Part shown: positions 45,729-64,000 of the stretch, in pieces
Layout of the letters: every line of letters begins with the position of its first letter
Position numbering within the stretch: the first letter of the stretch is position 1
DNA from: Aulostomus chinensis
Taxonomy: Eukaryota > Chordata > Actinopteri > Syngnathiformes > Aulostomidae
Direction of reading: 5' to 3'
Assembly (NCBI GenBank): GCA_037954235.1
Contig: JBBMOA010000019.1
Location: 11,874,805 to 11,938,804, forward strand
Length of the DNA: 64,000 nt
Program-made: the position numbers and the translations under genes
The notes under the pieces: model-generated
What the model saw: only the letters and a program-made list of their open reading frames with translations
What the model was told of the DNA's origin: nothing
Databases searched by the model: none

Positions 45729-45945
45729 AGGGTGACCATATTTTGACTACCGAAAAGCAGGACACTTGGCCCTGCAATGAGATACGCAAATGATACTCCA
45801 AGTTTATTCGAAGGTGCCTTATAATTTCAATACATTTGAAGTGTGCCTCCTCTGTATGGATAGAAAATTGTTATACTGCAAAAAAAAAAAAAAAAAGACA
45901 TGAAAACAGGACATATCCTGGGAAAACAGGACGTTTGGTCACCCT
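45729..45945. mobile_element. Small inverted-terminal element, hAT-like, 217 bp
   Basis: The element begins AGGGTGACCATATTTT and ends GGTCACCCT, so the terminal 9 bases are perfect inverted repeats. The interior holds 'GCAGGACACTTGGCCCTGC' and 'AAAACAGGAC' repeats and an A-run. No clear 8-bp duplication is seen (GTTAAC on the left, GTTAAT two bases off on the right), so the hAT assignment is only suggestive. Confidence 0.6.
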
Positions 45946-48935
45946 GTGTTAATACAGAATAAACAGGAAACGACTAGACGAGTCAAACCACGAACCAGGA
46001 ACAAAGGAGACAATAAGATAATACCTACAAAACTAGCGTTTTTGATTGTACAAGCTTAAACAGTCCAAAACAAAGATTCCACAACTAAACAACACCATCC
46101 AGAGGGGACTGGGACTCACAGCCATTAAGATGCATGTGGGTGTTTTGAGCAAAATGCTGAAATTAACATGCTCTGCTCACAATGACAATACCATTACAAT
46201 AATAGGTTAAGTGTCCTGAAAAAAAGAGTGCAATCGTCCATTTTGCGAGTCAAAAACCAAAACATCATTTACTCCACCTGAATTATGCTACGACGAAAGT
46301 CAAGGGATCATCATACATATTCATCTTCAAAGGGACATGAATGTTTCATGGCATTTTATTCAAAAAACGTTGAATATTTTCACATGCCGCTTAAGGAAAT
46401 AACAAATCATGTTTTCACCTGAAGAAGATATCTATCGTGCCCACCTGCTGGAATCAAACTCTGGCATCGTGGATTTGAGCAAATGGTGGATGCACATTTG
46501 AGCCAGATATCAGATGACCACATGAGTTTAAAATCTAAGGTTATTTTTGTCCGATTGTCTACATGAATGAAAAAAATCTCAGCGATATGTAAGTGTGAAA
46601 AAGCAGTCTTTTTATCCTCAGCCAACTTGAGGCCCTCTCAGGGCTCTGATGTCGATTTTTTAGCCCTCCTCTCCTCTGGTGCCAGCTGAATATGCCAGAA
46701 GACTGCAGGCAGAAGGAGCATTCCTCTAGCTGGGTAAATAAAGTGAACATAACCTAACTCTGGCTTTAGTATTTCTCAATCAGCCCCTCAAAAATGGCTC
46801 TTGTTCTGACATAGGCCTCTTCTAGGCTCCCGTTCAAAATGTGACATATGCTGCAACATTTTCATTTTGCTATTTTATGCAGAACACTTCATTTTTGGGG
46901 GGATCTTTAATGCTAGCATTGTATTTGGTCTAATGCAACTCTGTGTAATTTAAATACATCATTTCTTTTTGCAGTTACTTACCGTCATCAAAAGCCACCA
47001 AAAATGTGCTACCCTGTACCGGTGAAGCCCCATCAGAATGGCTCTGCAATATTATCTGCAGGCAGTTAAAATGATGAAACTGACATGAAATTGATTCATC
47101 GTGAGCAGCAGTGAGGCGCAGACAGGTGCTTGTGAGTCTGAATGACTGACTATATACATCCTGCTGTGGCTGAATTGTAATCAACAGCTCAAAATAATCC
47201 CAAAGTAACTGCTTTAGGATGACGATTTGAACAAAAGTCTCACGTCTCACCGCAAGAAAAAGTTTGTTTTCTGAATGTATTTTGGAGGTGATCGGCTACA
47301 AAGGCTTGACTTGCATGTAAGACTCTGCATTCGTTGTGTCAGGCTTCATCTTTCCATTCAGTGTGTGAACATGATCGTTTTCAAAAAAGTTTCAGAATGA
47401 ATTATCATCCTGAGTGGGTAGATGTAGCCTTCTGTTGACGTCAAGGATGGTGACCACTGATAAAAGTGACTCAACTGGTTTTAAGTCTGCTGTTAAAGAC
47501 ACAATGATACAGAAACGAAAAGACAGAGCTTGACTGGCTTCATTACGAACTCTCAGGAAATGTAATTTGATGCCAAGACAATAACAGCTTCATAAATCAT
47601 AACAAATATTAGTGCGTAAGTAATTGTTTACTATATAAACTATCTTTAAAAGAATTCTACTGACACCTGAGCAGTTATTGTGGTCTTGGCTCTGACAGTC
47701 TCTGGAAAAACAACAAACTGTTTTGTGCTCAAGAAAAGATTGATCATTTGCAAACTTATTTTTTCCAGATTACCATCAAAATCCTGGAGGACAAATTTGG
47801 TACCACCGTGGACAAACCTCTTTTATTCATAAACTATCTTTATTTGTGTTTTATTCTTGTACAATTAAAGTATTCTGACTGTGAACTGTGAGTTCCTTGA
47901 TAATGTTCTGAGCTGTGACTTGGGTTAAGTCACACTCTTACTTATTTTTACCCCAGATACAAAAGATGACTTAACATATCAGCAACAGAGTACGCGGTCT
48001 TTGTGTTGGGTACAACCTGTAAAAAAAAAAGTAACTAACAGTTTAAAAGAAATAGTGTGATAAATACACTTGAGGCTAACGTTATATCAAATCATAGAAC
48101 ATCGAAAAGTACTGCCAACACGCTGTATTTAATAACATTTATACAGATCTATTTTTAAAATGAGAACAAGTTGCTAGCTTCCCAATACAATATACTGTAA
48201 AAAGCCTTTTACAAGAGTCAAAGATTCAAATATATCGTATGCAGAACTTAAAAAATACTTACATCATGTCTTGTTTCTTTATAATTCCCAGTTCATACTC
48301 TTTTGTTCCATTTTACTTAAATTGAAGTAGCAATAGGAACCTTGTCTTGCATGTATTCACACAATTTACTCCATCTTTTGCACTCTTATTGATTTTTTTT
48401 TGGTTTGTTTCATTATTTTTCCTTTGTTTTTTTCCTCTTCTGAATGTTATGTGTCTCTTTATGGGTCTGCACAAATCTGATGAGTGGACATGTATTTTTG
48501 CCCCTCGGTGAGTTGAATGCTGGAGTGTTAAAGTGTTCAAGCCACAAGCCTAATGTACGCCATGATTTATTCATGAAGTCGGTTTTGATTTTATTTTGTC
48601 ACATTTAATCCACTTCACCTTAACCAAGTATAAAAGCCATTTTTTTTATACTTAAACTTTTTCAACTTCGGTCAAGTTTTGCACATTAAAAAACATTCAG
48701 TAGCTGTTATAGGATACAGTACGTATGATCTCAAAAGGAAAAGAAACTTGATAGAAACTTAACCTTTTTCTTTTACGTAAACCTAAACATACCTCACTGT
48801 ACCGACTTATTGTGTAACATTATTTCTCAGGTGTGAATGTCATTTCAAGAAGCTGTTGTTGGTGAAAACAAGAAAATAGAGCTTTTAAAACTATTAATCA
48901 CCACTCAGAGCGCTACCTTGCTGGCAGAGAAATTT
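45946..48935. other. Intergenic, nothing recognised
   Basis: AT-rich sequence. No conserved protein, SINE or long simple repeat was found. Confidence 0.5.
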
Positions 48936-49092
<157 letters not shown>

Positions 49093-52000
49093 TCTATGAA
49101 GGGAACCCTGATCTTTCCATGGCCTTTTTTGGAGCAACATCATGGTGATTGCACACAATTCTGCATGGTTGCCTTTGACACATTGTGGCATATCATAGCA
49201 GGAAAAGCACAAGCGCAAGCTGGTAGATTTCATCAGATAACCATGTTAGTTCTTCCTGTGCATTTCCTGCCATAACCTGCCCAACAGATTGATATGAAAA
49301 AGGGTTATATGCTGGGGAACACAAACCCAAGCACATTGATGAGAGTATCTTAAGATGGCCCCGTATTATTATCTTGTTAGTTTAGTCTTTGTGATGTCGT
49401 CTTTACCTCACAATTAATTAATTGCCAAATACTGATTTATATGTGGCAGAGCTGATGGGGTCAGGCGATAGATTGGATTTCTGAGCTGTAGAAAATTATA
49501 ATTAAGCTGCCATGTAAAGTGTGCCGTACTGATGAGTAATTTAATGGTGGCAGGGTACACAGACAGTAAGTAATGGCAGGTTGGTGAGGTCAGCTGAATG
49601 GACTCGCCCGTGTATATTAAACCTCTTTTCTATTGGCTAAAAACCTGCTAACACCCGCTAGCATCTGGCTGTTGTCTCCAATGGAAACAGGTTTAATGGG
49701 TATTCACTCTCAGGTCCAATGAGTGCAGCAGAGGTGTATTTATTGGTTCCTATCAGCAATGTATGTCTGCTCTTGATCACCTGTCGGCCGCCCAAAGGCT
49801 TCAGCCTGCTCTCTCAGGCCAAACCCCTTAAACTTGCTGTCTCGATTTGCAATACCAGTACAGTAACCACTGAAACATCACCACTGACAACTGCATTCCT
49901 CTGAACCAAAAGCTGAAAAAACAGAGCTCTGGTGTTTTTTAGGTTTTTTTTGTTTGTTTGTTTGTTCTTTTGGACACTTTTCATTTACTGTGTTTGTGAC
50001 TTTGTTACGGCAGGGTAAAAAAAGAAATCCAGCAGGTGTGGAAGGGTCTTCTACTTACAATGAGCGAGGGATCAGGCTCAAATAAGTAGAATGAAAAATG
50101 GGTTGTGTCAGTTTGTGTTTCAGTGCACAAACCTCATGGACAAGAGTGCAGGTTTTAATGTAACAGCCTAAATAGAGCTGTAAGACTTTCTCCTCCACGT
50201 AGGTTTCCCAGCTCAAATGTTATATATTTTTCTACAGATATATTTTATCATTATACGGCTACCTTCCTCCTCTTAGAATCAGTTTACCACTCTCAAAATA
50301 ATTTAAAATGTATTATTTTCAGGTGGCATAGTTACATAATGTTGCTTTTAAGAGGTTTCAGCTCATTTCTACTCACTGGGAATTGATTTCCTTCAAAGAA
50401 ACGAAACAGGAGCCAGACTAAAATCCATGAAAATGAAAGCGGACCTCTCCGTACCCTCTAGGGACTCATTAGCAAGCAGACTAAAGCCATACAGATAAAG
50501 CAGTTAGCCTCGCAACATTTAAGCTACAAACAGCTACACACTCCTCATGTGCTGCCCCCCCTCCTGCTTTTGCTTTTTTTTTTCAAATTTTCCTTCCTGA
50601 TATTATATTTTTGATTCTTTACTTTTCCTCTCAGTAGTACACAAAGCAATGGTCAATTTTATCTCCAAAGTAACAGAATGGATCTGTCTTGCAAATCGAC
50701 ATATATTTATTTTATGTATATATTTATTTACGAATGTGTGATTTCAGGCTACGATGCAGGTTTACTGACTTTCTTTCTCCAATGCTTGGCTGCATGCTCA
50801 TCAGCCGAAAAGAGCCCGACTTGCTTTTTTTCCTCCACAGTTTGTACAAAGAAACATGGTTCATAGTGAGATTTCCACTCAATCTGAGAGTTAATTTTAA
50901 TAATGGCATCTCAAGTTGTGCTGCCAGAGGTTTTACAATGACCCTTATAATGCTCTACTATGCCACCTTGTGGCTAATATATCGTTTAAATTCTCTTCTG
51001 GAGGGGAAATTTTAAGGATGAGGCTATTAAGTTTTGCAGTCTTCCATCTTTGTTTCATTTATATTTTGATATTTTCTATGTTAAATTTTGAATACCAACC
51101 TGTTACCCTTTGACTGTTTGTTCTTGCATTTTTAAAGTCAAGACATATTTTATTGCTACCGCCTTTATTTTTTCAAAGCAAAAGATAATATCCTCCACAG
51201 CAGTAACTCCATAAGTCTTACGTTATTTGCATTTTCCATTCTGCAAATGACACATACAAGTTTTACAAAAGAAACCAAACCAGTTACAAAGTTACCAGCT
51301 GCCACACTGACAGTGCAAGATTTCTTCAAATCTAAGGTTTGACTAAGGAGACCAAAATTGAATCAGATTCATGTGACTTTTTTACTCCGCACTGTGCTGT
51401 GAAAGCAGTGCGGCGAAGAACAATGTTAGTTCTATGTCTGAAAAGCTTCATCCTGTCTGCTGAGTTCATTTCTTGAGTAGATTCACAGTGATTTATTTTT
51501 CCTTCCCTGCGGCCCATACTCAGGTCTGCGTTTGATGTCTGCAGGCCACATGGTTGCCCTCTCGGGGCTCCGGCACATGAGGAGAATACAGAGGTGGTCC
51601 AACCATCTGCACCTTGAACCTGATCAATACAGACGGTGAACGCTGGTTGCCCCGCCGCACTGCAGTTGAACGGGACACATTGGATGAAAATGACACCACA
51701 AATGTCTCTTTAAAGCCAGGGTGAGCTTCACCAACATGTTGAAGCACTTTTTAAAAAAGAGTCACACTTCTGCTGCTGCACATTCTGGGGATTCCCCGTT
51801 CGTGCTGAATGTCCTAATTTTGCTTTCGACGCTTTGCCGTGTACGCCTCACTCCCTCAGTCAGGCCTAAAGTATTTCTTAGAAGAAGAGTGTGTTCGCGG
51901 TAATGAGGGAAAGTATGTGTCCCATTGACCAACTGGTTCATTCTCTGCCTCAGAATGTTTTGCACACCACACGCAAATGCTGAGTGGCGTGGCCCTGTCA

Positions 52001-53156
52001 AGGCTTCAGTGGAACAGCAGAGCCACACATTCTGATGGAGCCTTTCGTCGAGATATAATCTCTGTAAACAGACTCATCGATACAGAATGAATATCTGCTA
52101 GCTACGAGTCCTCAGCCTTCACCGAACTGGGCCCTTCTGAAACTACTATTTTGGGGAGGTCATGTGATGCTAACGTACAGGCACAAGACATACTGACTGA
52201 TTGCTGTGAATAAGTTCCATTTAAATTTAGTTTCCCAACACCCCCCCCCCCCCCACACACACACACACACACCCTCACCACCACTGATCGTGAGCGCCAA
52301 TCAGTTTGCCTACTACTGTTTTACGGACTCGTTGCCTCCTTTTTTCAGTAAGTAGTGGTTGCTTGATGATGGAGTTGAGGCTCAGCACATGCTAACTGGA
52401 GGGCTGAATGAAGGCATTTGAAGCCGGATGACATCTGCCAAGTCTCAGCTCCAGCAGTCCCTCTCACATGAACACCAGTGTGATCGAAGGAGGAGGGCTT
52501 TGTGGTTTTGATGCAGGGGAGGGGAGGATCACCTCTAATGACTGCTGGAAGGCCTGTGTGCTAGTTCCAGCTGATCACCCTGAAGCACTTCCTTCACCCG
52601 TGTCTCTGACCCAGAATGACATAAACAGCTGAAAACCCTTCAGTCTTTGTCATGAACTGTGGTTTCATAGGGCTTCTTCAACTGAATACGGAGTCTCGGG
52701 CCGAGAGATGTTGCAAGAACTCTTGATTCGCTGCACACGACTTATGGTTGCCTACCAGTGAAGCCATCAGCTTAATTAGTTCAAGTCATGTCAGTTTGCT
52801 GTCTAGTTTGCTGTATTTCATGAACCTAGGTTTCTCACTGCTGTCTGCTGGTATGTGTAAAGGAGTGTGAAGGTGTTACATTAATACGAATTTTCCTAGA
52901 GGGCAGAAAAACTAACTCACTTCTAACTTGTCACTCATATTTGAAACCATGTACTGCAATTAAAGTCATGATATCTTGCGACAACATGCAGAAAACATGA
53001 ATACAAATCATGACACTAGCTTAAATGTATATGATCAAATGAAACGGGAATTTGCCACAGATTCAAAACCCAATGAAAATCTGTCATCACAATTTTCTCC
53101 TACTGTTAAACAAGTTGTGTTCTTACTGCTTAGAAAAACTAAATCCAGCCGTTCTA
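49093..53156. other. Intergenic, nothing recognised
   Basis: Holds a TTTG/TTTT patch near 49935-49965 and the C/CA run listed separately. Overlapping small minus-strand frames at 51520-52028 show no recognisable domain. Confidence 0.5.
52241..52272. repeat. C-run followed by (CA)n
   Basis: About 14 C residues run straight into about 9 CA units. Confidence 0.9.
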
Positions 53157-53530
53157 ACTATCCACTTTCTATACCACTTATCCGTTAATGGTTGTGCTGG
53201 ATAGGGGTTTGAGCTTGTCCCAGCTGCCTTCAGGTGGGGGGGGGGAGTCACCCTGGACAGGTCACCAGTCCCTCACAGGGCCAACACATAGAGACAGACA
53301 ACCATTCACACTCACAGTCACACCTACGGTCAGTTTAGAGAATCAATCAGCCTCGTCCCCTCTTGATGTCTTTGGACTGTGGGAGGAAGCTGGAGTACCA
53401 GAGAGAACCCACACAGGAACAGGGAGAACATGGAGACTCCACACAGAAAGATCCCGTGATGGAGCCAGGACTCGAACCCGGAACCTTCTTGCTGTGAGGC
53501 AACAGTGCTGACCACTGCACCACTGCACCA
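53157..53530 (-). mobile_element. tRNA-derived SINE, family A, copy 3 (long form)
   Basis: On the minus strand the head is GGTGCAGTGGTGCAGTGGTC, with a short duplication of GGTGCAGTG, then B-box-like GGTTCGAGTCC. It shares the ACTCACAGTCACACCTACGG segment and the 'GGAGGAAGCTGGAGTACC' block (as read on the + strand) with the copy at 25002, and is clearly closer to it than to the one at 16242. The right boundary and target duplication are not clear. Confidence 0.78.
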
Positions 53531-55457
53531 ACAAAGTCTGTTTTAAATGAAACCAGCCTAATCACATTTTATTCCACGCTGAATGTGGGGACCAATTTTG
53601 AACACGCTAACAAAAAAGCAATCTCCCTCTATAAATTGGCCAGTTTTACTTCCACTGAGGATTTGGTTAGTCTGTCAGCATGAGTAAAGCCACACTTTTC
53701 ACACCCATACCAGGGATGTTGCATGACCTGAAGAAGAACCCATAAATTTAGCAGCTCTGGATCAAGAGCAAGATGCAGAGATTTTTTCCTTCAACTTTGA
53801 GAGAAACTGTTGGACGCAGACACTACTTTGATCATCAGATCAAGCCTCATAAAAGCAGCATAGCTTTCACATGTATTTTAACATCAACTCTTGCTCGTTA
53901 TCATGCTCTGATTTCAGTTTTGATGGACACACACAACCCGGCAACAAAAAAAATATATATAAAAAAACCAAACAAACTTCTGAATAAAATCTTAACCAAT
54001 CTGGAGCTGTTAGAAGGCTAAAGTCTCCTTTTGGATTGAAAAAGGCTGAAATCAACGAGTTTGACTGAGATTTAATCCACACAGAGCGTTGGCCTCATTC
54101 CAGTGATGGATTCTCATGCAACTGAATATTGATTGTCCCCTTTTAGATATTTCAAGCAGCCATTTATAACAGTAGTGTGTTAACGCCTCACCCTTCACGT
54201 TAGTGTTTCCTAAATGGGGTAATACTTACCCCTAGGGGTACTTTGGAGTACTGCAGGGAGTAGGATAGGGTTTAAAAAATAATTAAATGTAGATGAAATA
54301 ATATGTTATAGATTTATGACGCAGGACAAGCATAATTGTTAATCAGAATAGATCACATTACAACTTTATCTTAATGAGCTGGTTTTAATCATATTTAGAA
54401 CATAGAATCTAAATTTGATATACTTTGGTTTATTGCCTACAATTTAGGATGAACCACATCCATCACTTGGTCACTTAGTGGCTTCAAACCACCTGAGAGG
54501 TCTCTGCCAAGATTTTGGACGTCTTCCTAGATGTTAGCCTTACCTGGACGAGTGCAGCCGATTCACTGGGTCGTATCAGTCCACAACCACTGGGACAATG
54601 TTAGTCACATATTTAAAAGAACTGTTGAAAGTAGACAGCTGTATCAATAAGTGCCAGGAATTGTTCTGCTAAACAGATTCCTCTAAATCTGCTAAAAGAC
54701 ACCATTTGGATAAGTTTAAACTGTGTGTTCGATGGGTAACTTCTTCATTTTTTAAGGTCTCTAAATTATTTATTAGGGAACAGGATGTGACAAAACGCTG
54801 TGAACCGATGGCAGTGACAGTATCAAGTGTTTTTTCAAAGCCACTTCTGATGTTTCTGCATCCCTATCAGGTGCAGAAGAGGCTTCGACTTCACTGTCCT
54901 GTAGAGACACCTAGTGGCTACTTAGAGTACTTTCTTTAAATTACATGACAAAATTCTCCTTTTTGTCTCCTAGAACGGTACAGGATATTCTTTTTAGTGT
55001 GTGGTAGAATGTGACTCTGACAGCTAGAGATGGATATTTGTTAAGTTTTTCAGAGTCTGCCACACCCACAAACGTGAACTTAATAATAATTGACCCGGGA
55101 CTAAACACTAGAATCTATTAATATAAACAGTTATTGAGAAAATGCTTCCTTGTACATCGTCTCTAATTAGATTGCTCCAAGTCATGCTTTCATTCAATTC
55201 ATAGTAAACTCAAGAAAACAAAATAATCAAACACACATCAGTAAACTTTGCATATCTTGAAAATAAGAAAAAGGAGCATTTAGCATTTGCTTCATCATAT
55301 CAATGCGATGATGAAGGTTTGCCGATAAAATGTCAAGTATCCTGGTGTGGGGGATTTTTTTGGTTGTGGTAATACCCCTCAGTAGGGAAGCACTGCTGTG
55401 CAAAGGGTGTGTTAAGTGGTTTTAATGACAGGAAAGATTAACATTTATCTTTATACT
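53531..55457. other. Intergenic, nothing recognised
   Basis: No gene. A short 'CCCCTAGGGGTACTTTGGAG' segment near 54230 looks like repeat debris. The last bases (TTTATACT, 55450..55457) are the left target duplication of the next element. Confidence 0.5.
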
Positions 55458-56387
55458 AGAGTGATCCATCCATCCATCCATCCATCATCACTCTTCTTCT
55501 GCTTATCCAGGGTTAGTTCGCAGGGGCAGCAACCTAAGCAGAGAAACCCAGGCTTCCCTCTCCCCGGCTACTGCATCCAGCCCTTTTGGGGGATAGAGCA
55601 GCAGCTCTACTCTGAGCTCCTCCCATTTGGCGGAGCTTCTCACCCTATCTCTAAGGGAGAGCCCTGACACCCTCAGGAGGAAACTCACTTTGGCCACTCA
55701 ATCTCGTCCTTTCGGTCGTTACCCAGAGCTCATGATCAAAGGTGTGGGTAAGAACATAGATCAGCTGGTAAATTGAGAGCTTTGCCTTTCGGCTCAGCTC
55801 CCTCTTGACCACGACGAAGCAATGCAGAGTCCGCATCACTGTAGATGCTGCACCAATCCGCCTGTCAATCTCACGATCCATTTTTCCCTCACTCGTGAAG
55901 AAGATCCCAGGGCCCTTGAACTCCTCCACCTGGGGTAGGATCTCATTCCCGACCCAAAGATGGCACTCCACCCTTTCCTGGGCGAGAACCACGGACTCAG
56001 ACTTGGAGGTGCTGATTGTCATCCCAGCTTCACATTCGGTTGTGAACCAATCCAGCGAGAGCTGAAGGTCGCTGAAGCCAGCAGGACCACGTTGTCTGCA
56101 AAAAGCAGAGACACAATCCCGGCTGCACCTAGAGATTCTATCAATAAAAGTTATGAACAGAATCAGTGACAAAAGGCAGTCTGAGTGGAGTCCAAACCTC
56201 ACTGGAAACGAGTCCTATTTACTGCCAGCAGTGCGGACCAAGCTCTTGCACTGGTCATACAGGGAGGAACCACCCAAATCAGGCAGTCTGATACCCCATG
56301 CTGAGTACCCCCCCCCCCCCCCCAATTCCCCCAGGGACATGATCAAATGCCTTCTCCAAGTCCTCAAAACACATGTAGACTGGTTGG
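55458..56387 (-). mobile_element. 5'-truncated Rex3-like (RTE clade) non-LTR retrotransposon, 930 bp
   Basis: On the minus strand the sequence encodes reverse transcriptase and C-terminal pieces familiar from fish Rex3: DLQLSLDWFTTECEAG, ISTSKSESVVL, REIDRRIGAAS and RELSRKAKLSIY, then in another frame SGLSLRDRVRSSAK. The 3' tail is GATGGATGGATGGATGGAT, matching the GATG tail of Rex3. An 8-bp direct repeat TTTATACT flanks it (55450..55457 and 56388..56395). The frame is broken by shifts, and the catalytic FADD reads FADN (56091..56102), so it is dead. Confidence 0.85.
55503..56202 (-). pseudogene. Broken Rex3-like reverse transcriptase
   Basis: The readable frames are 55651..56202 and 55503..55697, joined only by a frameshift. 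Another shift lies upstream near the catalytic site, where the motif LLFADNVVLLAS has Asn in place of the second catalytic Asp. This is a decayed fragment of the reverse transcriptase; no endonuclease domain is present. Confidence 0.8.
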
Positions 56388-56395
56388 TTTATACT

Positions 56396-56843
56396 TCTCC
56401 ACACTTCATGTGATCAGGTGATCAGATAAACCTGTATGATCTTTTATCAGGAATCAACTGAGCGGTTGTGTGTTTTTGAAACACTGATGATGAAATGATG
56501 TGATATGTTTTATTTGTCTGTTATTTACTGAAATTAAAAACCGTTACGTCCTTGTCTTTTATCCGTCATTCCACATGCATCTCTTCAGTTCAACCTGAGG
56601 GTAAATGAGTATATCTGTGGATTCTTTGTTTTACAGGAAAAAACTATTCACTTGAGGTATTTCCTTGTTTGTTAATGATTAATTTGCAAAAAAATAAATA
56701 GAGGTTACACATTTTAAAACATTCATTTTTACTCCTGTATTCCCAAAATAGCAGTTTATAAGAACTGTTCCAGCAAAAAGTTAATTCTGTAATAAATTAA
56801 CAACACAATTTCTATTTTTCATTCCCTTTTTACCCCCCCCCCC

Positions 56844-56899
<56 letters not shown>

Positions 56900-57036
56900 A
56901 CCTCTCCTCTACTTCTCCCACACTCACACCTACTCACCCCACCTCCTCCTGCTTTCAGGAATAATAAAGGTACATAAGTAACTCTACAGGTGCCACACGG
57001 ACACTCTGAATCAATGCTGGTCACCCTCTCAGCATA
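56396..57036 (+). other. Upstream region of slc5a1
   Basis: Contains a C-run plus CA array (56833..56899) about 140-200 bases before the slc5a1 start, and AT-rich sequence before it. A TGA at 57007 closes the slc5a1 frame upstream. A promoter must lie near here or further up, but no TATA element could be fixed. Confidence 0.5.
56833..56899. repeat. C-run plus (AC)n microsatellite
   Basis: About 12 C residues followed by about 27 AC units, close upstream of the slc5a1 coding start. Confidence 0.95.
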
Positions 57037-63863
<6,827 letters not shown>

Positions 63864-64000
63864 TTAACTCTCTCTCTCTCTCTGATCATTTAAATTTTGT
63901 GACTTTTTTAAAATCTAATGTTTGACCTAAGGGACTATACTTTGTAGCCTATTACCCTGCAGCAAAAGAAAAAATAGAATTACTTTTTTATAACGCATAG
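63864..64000 (+). other. slc5a1: Start of the slc5a1 3' UTR, cut by the window end
   Basis: A short CT repeat follows the stop codon. No AATAAA is visible before the window ends, so the transcript probably runs on past 64000. Confidence 0.6.

Overview
The window is nuclear DNA of a ray-finned (teleost) fish, probably percomorph-like. The evidence is: genes with introns coding for vertebrate-type proteins; many long (CA)n/(TG)n arrays; tRNA-derived SINEs that open 'GGCGGCACGGTGGTGCAGTGG'; a Rex3-like RTE retrotransposon with a GATG tail; and an L2/Maui-like LINE 3' end. The species cannot be named from sequence alone.

Two protein-coding genes are supported, both on the + strand. gnaz (G-protein alpha-z) has two coding exons, 27514..28236 and 37259..37603, separated by a 9.0 kb intron; the predicted 355-residue protein has the length of human GNAZ. 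slc5a1 (sodium/glucose cotransporter SGLT1) has 15 coding exons from 57037 to 63863. All junctions use GT/AG, and the predicted protein has 658 residues against 664 in human. The two genes work in unrelated processes (inhibition of adenylyl cyclase; Na+-driven sugar uptake). Both lie on chromosome 22 in human, so their closeness here is a synteny relic rather than a functional cluster.

Layout: 1-26.9 kb is non-coding, with microsatellites, SINEs, miniature inverted-repeat elements and a 627-bp hAT-type element with a relic BED zinc finger. 26.9-38.8 kb is gnaz with its inferred 5' UTR exon and 3' UTR; its intron holds a miniature element split by a 5'-truncated LINE. 38.8-57.0 kb is intergenic, with a 21-bp-period minisatellite, a small hAT-like element, the longest TG array, another SINE and a Rex3-like copy. 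57.0-63.9 kb is slc5a1.

I found no operon, CRISPR, phage or defence system and no sign of a new multigene system. The items most worth a second look are structural: a perfect 20-bp inverted repeat with a 1-nt centre, the heptad-phased minisatellite, G- and C-tracts in the gnaz 3' UTR, nested insertions dated by target-site duplications, and the apparent absence of rsph14, which surrounds GNAZ in human.
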